From: Symbiodinium natans | Lineage: Eukaryota; Sar; Dinophyceae; Suessiales; Symbiodiniaceae | Length of the DNA: 64,000 nt | NCBI GenBank assembly: GCA_905221605.1 | Contig: CAJNDS010002577.1 | Coordinates: 31,001-95,000, forward strand | Direction: 5' to 3' | Shown here: positions 35,801 to 46,368 of the stretch, piece after piece | How positions within the stretch are numbered: the stretch's first letter is position 1 | Layout of the letters: every line of letters begins with the position of its first letter | The notes under the pieces: model-generated | The model's input: the letters and a program-made list of their open reading frames with translations, nothing else | Told to the model about the DNA's origin: nothing | The model's database searches: none | Position numbers and translations under genes: made by a program

Positions 35801-37897
35801 TCGCCAAAGACTACGCGAACTTTCGCTTGGCCCAGGCTCATCCTATAGCTGCCATGCTGGCTGGTCGTTCCTTGCCAAGGCCGGTTCGTTCGGGCTTCCA
35901 ATTGCTGCCTGCGCAGATTCTTCATCCATACTTTCGTGAAGAACCCATGACGAAAAGCCACGACAAAAAGACACGACCAGCCACAGAGCCATGAAATGTT
36001 GCCAGCTTTGACAGGGCCAGATGGCCAGGGTGCATGTTCTTCTTTCTTGTTTGATGCTCTGTTTCAGGAAGACGTAAGGGCGCAAAATCGGGTCGATGTG
36101 CATACCTGAGTACAGTAGCTCTCGGCCGACCCTTCAAACTCCTTTAACCATTAGCCTAAAAGAGCACACCACGCTTAACGCTTGACGCCTTAGACACACT
36201 GAAAGTCATGCTCCTGAATGACAGCATTGACCTGCTGCCAGCGGTCCGACTTCGAGAAGGCAGCAATCTGCGCCGCAGAGGGAGCGTAAGAAACACGAGT
36301 GTTTCAAACTGTTCCAACCTTTTGGAAGGTTGGCAGGGGCATCGGGACTTTGGGTTCCCCGGCCCTCAGGTCCTGATGCCCTGAGCCATGAAACTCTAAA
36401 TACCAGAATCCAGAAATCCTAAATACACTGGCTGAAAAGACGGTGAAAAGCATCTTTGAAAAGCTCCCTTTCGCAGGAATGGTCGGGACATCAGCGAAAA
36501 CTAGGACAACCTTTGCTTGATGCAGGGTTCGGGACGGCTTGGAGCTTTGAAGGGTGGAGCTTGACTGGGGAATGGGTGCTGGAATACATAGGTCGGGTAA
36601 TGCATAGCCCCATGTCCACGCACAGTGCCGGCTTTTGTTGGAGGCCAGCGTGATGTGATATGTCAGCAAGGAAGTGCCACATTGGATCGCGCACTGCTCT
36701 TCGAGATTGGGCCTGTAAGCCCAGGATCTGGTATCTAAGATGTGTAAGATGCATCATACATATACTTCAGTCTCAAACACGCGTGAGTTGCTCTGCCAAA
36801 TCTGAAGCTGTCTCTATGCATCACGGTGCCACACAATGCTCGACTCTCAGCCCCAGCTGAACCTGAACACTAACCCTGATTATGAATGCCCCCCTCTCTA
36901 ACTTTAGAAACTCCTGAGCTGCTGAGCCCGAGGTCCCAAATCCAAGGTCCCTCAACGAAGCTCAGCAAAACTTCACCTCGTCTGCGGCTCGTCGCAAAAC
37001 GCTGTCTTCGAAGCCTGCTGAAACCTCAGCATGCCAGTATACATGCTCTCCCGGGGGTGGGGGCAAGAGCCAAGACGCACCTAGGAAGACAAAAACGGGC
37101 CCTTCAACATGCGCTTTGTGGTGTATTACGGTAGGGCAAAGGAACGCAACTTGGCATAGGGTTTCCGTGCATCGGTGAACCACTACACCTGAAACCCCAA
37201 TCACGAAAGCAACCCGAGCCATAGTACACAGCTACACAGCTCAAAAGCGTGGGTCGTCTGGGAAACCAGGGCTGAAGACTTTGGAGTTTTTGAATTCGGA
37301 TGGGGGTTCTGCTGTCCTAGAGATGGCAGACTCCCTGCAGTCCTCAGCCATGCTGGTTGTTGGGGTCTGGAATAGTCTTGCTTGCATCTTCCTCAGCAGC
37401 GATTGAAGGAACTTCTACTGTGAGGCCGCCGCCACACAGAAGCCTTTCCCAGCCAGCTTGCTTGCGATCTCGAGCGATGCGGCCTGATCTGAGTACGCAT
37501 TCCCCGAAATCCAATCCGACAAGCCCTGAGGCTACGGCTACGACTATGCGATCAGCCGTGAGGAGAAGAACGCCGAGGGTCAGAAGATGTAGCCCACACT
37601 GCACTTGTTGCAAACATGCCCAAGGGTGTTTTAAAGATGCCGGGCTGAATCTCAGCTGCTGTGGGGTCTGGGGATGCAACGCTCAGTGTTCAAGGGCTTT
37701 AGGGTTGTACTGGAAGGAGTTTCACTTTCATCGAAGGCGCTTGGACCTTATACGACCCCTACTTCCGCCAACAGCATAACTCAGTTGAAGCACGCATGGT
37801 TTGCTATAGCAATGCCCAAAAACATGCTGGTTACCATTACCCACACTGCAGCCCCTGGGCAGAGTTGGATGCTCTAGACTCCGGGCTATGTGCAGGC

Positions 37898-37916
37898 GGG
37901 GGGGGGGGGGGGGGGG
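37898..37916. repeat. Poly-G run (19 G)
   Basis: Uninterrupted guanine homopolymer, the longest in the window. Confidence 0.97.
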
Positions 37917-38451
37917 CATACTTGCGATGGGAGGTACTGGCCAGGAATGAGCACAGGCGAAGAGAATGGCTGACGAAAAGCCCCACGCCACCAAAATAAC
38001 AAACCATCCTACAAGTACCTAAGTACAGCAAGAGCGCTGGAGCAGAACAGGAAGTGGCGAAGGCAACGAGTCTTAACACATAGCGAAGCAACAACAAATG
38101 CATGCCAGCACCAGAGGACCAGCAGAACAGGGAGCCGCAGGACCATGAGACCAGAGGACGGGCAGGCACGCCAAAGTACAAAAAAGTGGCCCAACAGTAG
38201 GTCCCTGATACTTCCCGTAGCCGCCATTGCAGGGCTGAAGGGGCTTGAGTGGCTTAAGGGGTTGAAGGGTTTTGGGATTCTTGGAGGTAAGTTGAGGGTG
38301 GGCCGAAGCTCCTAAACCATTGGCAAGCGTTATCGTGCTTGAGGTTTGCGGGAAAAAAAGGACCTCACCCCTTAAACACAGAACCCTCAATCTTGGCCCT
38401 TGCAGCCCGAGGGCCTGAAAGTCTCAAGCCCTGACACCCTGAGCCCCGAGA

Positions 38452-38723
38452 CGGTTTAAGGTTTGAGGTGTAGGGTTTAGGGTTTAAGGCTTAGGGTGTA
38501 TAGGGTTTAGGGTTTTGGGTTTAGGGCTTAGGGTTTAGGGCCTTACGAGATCGCCGCAGGGATCCAAGCGCCAATGTTGAGGTTAAGGGCCGCTACCAAA
38601 ATTCAACCCAAGTCGCCGGCCCTAGATCCAAAATCTTCAAACGCCCCGAGCCCTGAGCATCCTCCCTAAATTCCTCAAACCCCTAGACCTAATGCCTAGG
38701 GTTTAGGGCTTAAGGTTTAGGGT
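38452..38723. repeat. Interstitial TTTAGGG telomere-type repeats
   Basis: Plus-strand G-rich heptamers: at least four exact TTTAGGG units plus TTAAGGC, TTTTGGG and CTTAGGG variants in 38452-38541, and a second block at 38695-38723. TTTAGGG is the telomere unit of plants and of dinoflagellates examined so far. Confidence 0.85.
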
Positions 38724-38824
38724 CCCAAACGCCCATCATAAATCCTTATAAACGCGGGCGATTTCTGCAAAAAATGTAGGGGTTGCCCCGGCAGTAGGGA
38801 TTGAGAGATTTTCTTCCAGGGTCC

Positions 38825-39445
38825 CTGAACCCTAAACCCTTATGTGTACAGATATGCATGCAATAGACATTTATGTTGTATTTTACATGTTTAAAATTGT
38901 ATGAAAATGAATGATAGAACCCAAACCCCCAACCCTAAACCTCCATGCTTCATCCCTTCTGTACATACATACATACATACATACATACATACATACATAC
39001 ATACATACATGCCTGAGGGTGCCGACGGAAACAAAACCAACCGCAACTTTGCAGATAGATTGCAGACCGGGGGGAGGGGTGGTTGGCCCTCCCTCCATCC
39101 TTGGGTCGGAAGCAACCTTATACTTAAATTCTAAACCCTAAACCCCAAACCCTAAACCTTATGAAGCGTTGGACTCGGAACCTTATCAACTCTGATCTCA
39201 GAGCTAAAGCTTGTTCTGCCATACTTGCTGTAAAGCGTACCGTCCACGGCACGTAGATGCACATGTTGACATAGTCCTAATGTCTGTCCACGAGCACAGA
39301 AGGTCTGCAAAAAGTGCGGCGAGTAAAGGTGCCGGTCCTGGGGTTGTCCATACACCAAGCTGAAGCACTGATGTACCGCACCCCCCCAAACCCTAACCCC
39401 ACCACACCTCCGACCGCCTTCCGACCGCTGCCCACCCTAAAACCC
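38825..39445. repeat. Interstitial CCCTAAA telomere-type repeats, opposite orientation
   Basis: C-rich heptamers on the plus strand at 38825-38841, 38919-38943, 39130-39159, 39381-39402 and about 39433-39445, including four or more exact CCCTAAA units. Orientation is opposite to the block at 38452-38723, so the two sets are head to head. Confidence 0.8.
38963..39010. repeat. (ACAT)12 microsatellite
   Basis: Perfect 48-base tetranucleotide run embedded in the C-rich telomere-like zone. Confidence 0.97.
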
Positions 39446-39499
39446 TCCTCAACTGTAAAAAGACGGCTCGCTCCCCGGTGCGAGTTGCCCCCTTTGAAA

Positions 39500-40617
39500 T
39501 GTAGGGTTCGCTCGGCTCGGCGGACGGCTGCATGCTCCTCGGTGGGAGTGCTGGCTGTGGTTGGCCGCCTCCTAGTGGTGGTTGGTTGCTGTGTTCCATT
39601 GGGCGGGTCATCGCTCCGCCCACCACTGCGACGTTTGCGGGGGTGGATCTCATGCTGGGTTTGCCGGAATGGCGATCACGATGATGCTCTTGCCCCCGAT
39701 GCGCGTGGCTACTGTGCCACACACGGGTTTGCTGGCGTGGCGCGGTCACGTTGCGCTGCTCTCCGGTGGCAGCACAGGGGAGGTCACGCTCATGCTGCTC
39801 ATGCCCTGCTAAACGTCCTGCTGTTGTTGGTTGACATGAACTCGCCGGTGGCCCACGCCGGGTCGTGCCTGTCAATGAACTTGTGCTCCATCTCTTTTCA
39901 GTGAATTCTGTCCCCGGCTTGCTTGGAATTGGCCCCTGCGCTGGCTTCTATGTCTTGGTTCAGGTTGAATCTTGTCGGGCGGCGTTGCTTTCCTGCTTTG
40001 GCTAACAGTATTTTCACGTCAGCCCCTCCTCTTGCCTGGCGATGTCTGTGCATGCACCAAATTCTCCCCAGCGCGGGCGCGCTGAAAACCTTGCGCTTCT
40101 TGTTTGACCAGCACTGCTCTGGGTTCGCGCAGCGTTCTGCAGACTCTACCGGCGATTACCCCACCCTGCGGCCACATCATGCGCCTAACGTGTAGGAGCT
40201 GGCACGTTCGCCCCTTTGAGCACTGTTTCTTGTGGCGCCCACGCTGAGCATCCCAGCAGGTCGGACATAGGTGAGTAGTAGCTGCAACCTGGCCCCAGCA
40301 CGGAGTTCGCAGTGAAGTCCTAGTGCGCGTAGAAGGCTCTCCTGGCCCATAGTGGCCATTTCGGCCAGGAGCGGAACTTGCCCTGCGAAAGCGTGGGCGA
40401 CCCCCAGGATGTGGAAGGACTCGTGCGCCCTTTTGTCTGGACCCAGTTTGTAGCCCACCTTTGTTGAGCTCGAGGTCGACCTTGTTCAGGTGGCCTTAGT
40501 TGAAGGCGGTCAGGGACGCGGTTCCATGGGTAATCTCGTGTCGTCCGTAAAAGTCCCCGGAAATCCCGGAGGAGTCGCGGATGGGTTCTGGGTTCCGCAA
40601 CTTGAGCCAAAAATGGC
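39500..40617 (-). pseudogene. Frame-broken coding-like stretch, product unknown
   Basis: GC-rich minus-strand DNA contains several protein-like segments that lie in different frames. One is at about 40600-40495 (containing SGISGDFYGRHEITHG). After a stop comes GHLNKVDLELN. A shift of frame leads to a 93-codon segment (40458-40177, containing VGYKLGPDKRAHESF and LLAEMATMGQESLLRALG). Further pieces lie near 39880 (HKFIDRHDPAWATGEFMS) and 39800-39650 (GGKSIIVIAIPANPA). The succession of frames without obvious splice signals suggests a decayed gene, possibly a retrocopy. No family recognised. Its upstream end coincides with the possible spliced-leader relic. Alternative: real exons whose introns I failed to place. 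Confidence 0.3.
40601..40617 (-). other. Possible spliced-leader relic
   Basis: The minus strand reads GCCATTTTTGGCTCAAG. The dinoflagellate trans-spliced leader ends GCCATTTTGGCTCAAG (established knowledge), so the match is complete apart from one extra T. The five leader bases further 5' do not match. Leader relics in genomic DNA arise when trans-spliced mRNAs are reverse-transcribed and reinserted. Caveat: the same bases also sit inside an open minus-strand frame (reading FWLK), so chance is possible. Confidence 0.35.
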
Positions 40618-40657
40618 GATCTCTCTCTCTCTCTCGATCTCTCCCTCTCTGTCTGTG
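40618..40657. repeat. (CT)n microsatellite
   Basis: CT-rich run directly adjoining the possible spliced-leader relic. Confidence 0.9.
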
Positions 40658-40849
40658 GACGCTCCGTGGACGTGCCTCTTGAGACAGCTGGCCGATAACC
40701 ACATCTGCCTCCACCATCGGAAGGACAACATGGGCCGGGGGCTGTAGCTGCATGTCTGGGAGATGGAACACGTAAAAAATCAAAACAGTGAGGTAGTGGC
40801 CGGAGCTCGGCTGGAAAGCTGAATCGTACTGTTAGTTGACAGGCCTTGC

Positions 40850-43800
40850 CTTTACCGTTGCAAGCATGCCATACCTGGTTTGGCTTCAGTGTCACTAAAG
40901 GTGGCACAGAGAAACCTGCATCCGCGGTAAGTAAGATGGATAGTTTCAACTTTCGTTTCTTCCGGACTCGAGGGCAAAAAGTATTGTGCTATCGTGGGCT
41001 TAGAGCAAGTCAGGGCATCGACATTACGAACCCAAGTTGTTTGTTTGCCAAGAGGTTGTTTTCAGAGCCTTTTTTCAGTGTCGCAACCTAAATCCCGCTG
41101 AGCCTGCCTGAACCCCCAAAGCCCGCACCATCCTGCACATTGCTAAACCTTGAACCCTCAAGCTGCACATCCCAACCCCTGAGGCCAAAACAAAGCATGG
41201 CTTCCTAGATGAACCTGTCTGACCCATCGTTTCGGTCGCTCCTCCTGGTCCAGCTGGCTGCCTGATTGCCTTCAGTGAGCTCCAGGGTTCAGGCTAGCCT
41301 TTTTGGAGCCCCGTTTGGAGCCTCAGCCGTTTTGGTTCAACTTCAGGCGGTCAGTGCAGGGCTCATCCACATCTACAAACACTCGAGTAAGAGACGTCAA
41401 AGCTTCTGGAAATGGAATTCCGGGCCAAGCTCCGGGGTCGGAGGACTGAGGTATTCAAGATGCTTTGCCGGGTACCGATTTCTAAAATTCCCTGAGACCA
41501 AAGCAGCCGGCGCAAAGCAAACGAAAATCCCTCGACCCTAAGCCCTCAACATGACCCTGTCCTCAGCTGGACGATTAATGGCCCCTACGTGGCTCGTAGG
41601 TAGACGAGTAGGCCTCTTGCCATGTTCGAACTGCTTCTGTGCGAACCCGGGAGACCCATACTCCAGAAACCAGCTCTGGACTCGCTTAGTTCAAAGACAT
41701 CTTTGTGCTACAGTCAAGATGCATATGCCCAGAACTTCTACACAGGGCCCAACTCACGGACAAAGATGCTTGGCCAATCTCAGTTGTGGGACTCAGGTTT
41801 CGGAGCGAACTAGCTAACACTTTGGGATTGAGACATGCGCTAGATGGCTATAATTTCCATCCAAGTGACATGGCGCGATTGCTTGTCGACGACGTGCCAC
41901 TTGCTTCACACTTATGACTTTAGCCGTACTGTCTGGTGGCTCTGAGTGCTGGGTATAGGGTATAGAGCTGAGGTTGGGTTGAAGGCATCTCGAGCCAAGC
42001 ATGCGCAGGCTTTGAAGTCTAGTTTCTAAACGCACTGATGGTGAGAGATGATCATCTGAGTTTCTTCCATTGGCTGCTGCCAAGTCATTCCTGCTTGAAT
42101 GTTCCTGAGCTTGGTTCTCTACAAACCTGCCGCCGGGCCCGAAATTGCATGGAAGATCTGGTTCTTGAGCCCAGCGCCGCTCGCGAAAGGGAAATGAGCG
42201 TTCGTTTGGGTGAATTGAAACGGGTGCGAGTCCACAATGTCTCACCTGAGAAACCACAGTGTAAAGACTTTGATGATCTTGCGCCATGAAGCTCATACAA
42301 GCCTTTGTGCAAACCCAAGTGCATTTCGGTAGCAAACAGGCAGTTCTGTTCAAAGTGTGGTCGGACAAGAAAGCTACCTCAACATCATCCCTGCACTGAA
42401 ACACACGACGATGCAGATGAGTTGTGCAAACAACAACTTCGCAAACGTAAGTCGCGTTGGTACAGAGTGCAACATGCGTGCCATTTAGAGGGATTTGGTA
42501 GAAAAACAACCTTCGTAAGCGTGACTGGCGTTTAGTGTAGCTAGATGAAAGCGAAACCCTGTTACCTATGCCAGTCAACCAAGATTGACCACACCCTCAA
42601 ACCCTGAACCAGATGCTCTAAAGTATTGAACACCAACTCTCTTCAGCAACCTTGCATGCCATGTACGTGTTCGCAACTTTTTTTTTGCTGCGTCCAGGCA
42701 CCGGCTCGCAAAGCCCGGGAAGGATGCAAAGTTTAACGGCACTGGGTGCCTTTGGGCTTTCGTGGCATGTTGTCGGGGCTCTACGTGTGACATTCCGAAA
42801 CCATGGGCTTCGATTTTTACATCGGGCCCCCCTCTACGGAATCGAATTTCTTGAACTTGAATAAAGGGTCTTTCCAGAGAGGCTCCGGGGACGATGCAAG
42901 CCAATCAAGTCCTAAACATCTGCATTGGTGGGAAAGCTCTTGAAGGCTTAGCACCCCTCACGATTTACGAACTTTTTGGCAACAAGATTCACCAGCGTAA
43001 TGGAGCTTGTTTTGGTTTCATGCAAGGGCCAAGCTTTTGAGGAGTAGGCTTATTGGGTGGAAAGTTGGGGTCACGGGTCACCCTCCCGAAAGCCATGCAA
43101 GTGGATGTTTTCATTTGCGTCGGGGCAATTGCGAAAAGGCGTGCCAGACATCGAGTTGGTCGCGAGAAACATAAATAGGGGAACGATTACTCCTTGCAAC
43201 CCCAAGAAGGATGTCTAAGCTTGAGGTTGTTGTTCAGCACCCATGCCAGGGACAGCCTTTTCTAGAACGCCCTCATGGATGTCCTGTGCCTTGGACGTGT
43301 TCTGCATTGCTCAGAGCCAAGGACTTTGGTTGGGGAGTGGGGGTGAAATTCCGTTGCGCCAAGCAACACTTTGTCTTCTTCACTCTCAACAGCTAGGAAC
43401 TGGAGCATTGGATCGTACAGCATATACGAATTTTTTCAAGCATTCATGGTGCACGCGACAAATTTCGAACGGACAAAGTGACTAAGTGAATGTCGGGCCG
43501 CAACCAGCAAAAACAGAACACCAGAAAAGATACAAATCATACTCGCACACAAACACACACAGAGCAAACATGGAGATTGCATGTTGAGTTCAGGTGGCAT
43601 GCGAATGCGTTTCTGTGAGCGAGAGTGAAAGCAAGACTCAACCCCAGATAGTAAAAAACGCTGGCCATCCAAGAATTCTGTACCCAACCCAGCAGAGAAA
43701 ATGCGAAAGAAACATGTACATAAGAACGTGTTCCATGTTTTGCGGGAACTGGCAAACTGTGCTGGAGACTCGGACGCTAGCTGGACACTGTTGTTGGTGT

Positions 43801-46368
43801 CATCGCTTGTCTATCTATTCGGTCCTCTGCCTGGCTTTTGGTACAAGTCTTCGCGCATACCCAAGCAGCGAAATGTATAATGCAAGGCAGAACGTATGTG
43901 TGAGTGCAGGCATGTGCTAGAACATGCTAGAACAATCGTACGAGGATATGGGGCACAGCTCTTTCAAACGTGAATTGCTACCCTCACGAGTATGTGATCC
44001 TTTTGTTACAGCCTTTTGGCATCACAAAACATAGAGTAGCACTCATCCTGAAGGTTCTTGGGTAAAGGTGTTGCTCCCTGGAACCCTTTTGTTAAGGTTA
44101 ACCCTCTCTGCAATGTCTAGGTACTCCGCACTTCCATTTGCCAATGCGTACCAACAAGCATATTAACTTTGTTATGCAAGGGCGGGAATTCTGTTAGGAG
44201 CACGGCTCTGCCGAGCAACTGGCAGCCGGCGATTTCTTGCTTCATGCGCTGGACAACTACATGTGAGACAGCACCAGAAAACGATCTGCCACGGGCGTGC
44301 AGAGACTGGGCTTGGAACATCCCTAAACCCTGAGCACAGATCGCCCCATGGCCTGACCATGCACCTGCATATAGAACGCCTCGGGCCTCCATCCTAGCAA
44401 AGCCCCTCAACCTCAAGTCCACTCGACACACCTAACAACACCAAACCCCGGATTCTAAACCAAGAATATTCCAATGCCAAAAACCCTGCACTTCCTGAAA
44501 GCAAAACGTATGAGACCTTACTACAATCCAACACCTGTAATCTGAAGACCCCAACATCTGACACCTTGAGACACTTTCAAACTTCTTCGCACTGACCTCG
44601 CATGTCCTAGAACCTAGAGAACCCTCAACCAACGCATCGCACAAGCCCCAAATCATCCAAAGCCCTACAATGCTTCTAAATCTCGGGTCTTCAGCCCAAA
44701 GCCTCCAAGCACGAACACCTCTAAACCCCGGAAAGCCTAGGGTTGTTAAAGCACTCAGGCCCGCTCGGTGCCCGCCCGTGCTCACTTCATGTTCTTTATG
44801 GCTTCACCAAGGCCCCTTCCAAGGAATGCAAAGTCTAGTCTGCGCTTCGGGCGCAGAGGCTCTTTCAAGGTTTGCATCCGTAGAATTATTCAGGGCCCGG
44901 AGTCCGTCAGATTTACGGCATCGCAAGCGCTGAAGTGCTGCTCGAGGTTCTAAGCGGCTATTTGTCAAATTTTTGGCATGCGTTCTGACGTGGTAGCAGG
45001 TAGTGTACATTGCAGGGTATAGGACAGCACAGTACAGGATAGGATTGGAGGCCAAGAAGGGACACAAAGCACGCACCAAGCCTGACAGCATCTTTAACAA
45101 GCCGAATACGCGAAACCATTGTGCAACTACGGCCTGTCCATCCAAGCCTGTTTGCACGCTTGTTTCGCTCCTTCGTTCTTTCTTCGGAAATATTCCTTCG
45201 TTCTTTCCGAGTCGTGCTTGTTTACTGTTTCAAAAGGTCTTATTTAACATTTCGACACAATACGTTCACACAAGCTCGCTCTCCCCGCTGTTTCTTTCTC
45301 CCGAGCTCGTACTACCCATTTTTCCAATGCTACAGCGGCTACAGAGTCTTCAGTCAGCCTGAGGCACAGCCCATGGAAACTCCTTGGGGAATGCATTGGA
45401 AAGCCGAACATCAGTCGGGTCTCACAGATTTGTTCCAGCTCTTGTCACAATGTGTTGTTGTGTTGTTTTTCAAGGCATGGCTAGGAACTTTCATTACTCC
45501 GACGATTCCTTTGCTGCTTGCAGTGTTTCCGAATTTCGTGCCAAGGTGACCAACACCATCGCAAGGCCCGACCTTACGAACCCTGCATACGCTGAAACCT
45601 GCATGCCAATACACGAGCCTGGCCTGAAGTACTCATGTTCCATGGACGCCTTGCCCGATATCCTTCTGTCCGGCCAGTACTGAAGGAATTTCTGGCGCAG
45701 CGGTCCGGCTTGCAAAGGGCCCTAAAGCATTGGCTAGAGTTCATAGGCATTGATGTCCAAATTAGCTTTTCAAAAGTTAACCCCAGAACTGATGCCCAAA
45801 ACGCCTTGGAAACCCTAAAGCTGTTGGATCCAAAGACCTGCCAAATCTGCTACTGTACATGTGTAGCTGTCAACAAGTTATGCGCGTGCTGGCAGTGGCC
45901 TGTGGGTTTTGGTCAGGCATAGGGAGCGGCGCGTTTATGGGGCTTTCAAAGCTTTGGTGGCTTTGGCCCCATCATTCACAGGAATTGTGCTGAACAACGA
46001 TGGTCGTTGCATTTTGTTCAAGACTTGGATATGCACCTTCTACGTCCTCGCATCGGCAACTGGTGATGCCTCGAAACTCCTCACCCCAATCGAGGAATGC
46101 TTCGAAATGCCTCATAAGTCCAAAGATTCTTTCTGCTTTCTGAAAACTCCACGAGGAATGATGTTGGAAGCTTCGGGTCGTGAAGTGGGCACCTCAGGCA
46201 GCGAGATCCAGAAGCCTTTCTGGACCTCCACAGACTGGTCTGAATGGGATCTGAATGGGTCATAGGCCGGCTTTGCACCCTGCTGTGGTTTGGTCGTAGC
46301 GCTGAGGCTGAGGGTCAGCAGACCCTGACAACCCAAACAAATTCCAGCTCGAAGCATGCCGGGCAGAC
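40850..46368. other. Intergenic DNA; one long unrecognised minus frame
   Basis: The longest frame is 254 codons on the minus strand (41814-42578). It has scattered Cys and Arg, no recognisable domain or hydrophobic segment, and overlaps shorter plus-strand frames, so I leave it uncalled. A plus frame at 45384-45683 is mildly protein-like near its end (VTNTIARPDLTNPAYAETC) but unrecognised. Drifted telomere-like words recur near 44430-44750. I searched the minus strand below 46369 for the missing 3' exons of the CDK gene and did not find a convincing one. Confidence 0.4.

Larger units (their letters stand above)
28862..38451. other. Long gene-poor stretch
   Basis: About 9.6 kb in which I can support no gene. 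Open frames of 100-150 codons occur on both strands (for example 34911-35333 minus, 30405-30863 plus) without recognisable domains. A plus frame at 34580-34876 is mildly protein-like. Small structures include an 11-G run at 34147-34157, a near-duplicate ~34-bp segment at 32582 and 32840, and a 19-G run at 37898-37916. Confidence 0.5.

Noticed and set aside
38883-39141. Frames with repeated Tyr-Ile-His-Thr or Cys-Met-Tyr-Val
   Set aside because: They are translations of the (CATA)12 microsatellite.
41814-42578. 254-codon minus-strand frame as a gene
   Set aside because: No recognisable motif, no hydrophobic or helical pattern, and competing plus-strand frames; left as a possible chance frame.
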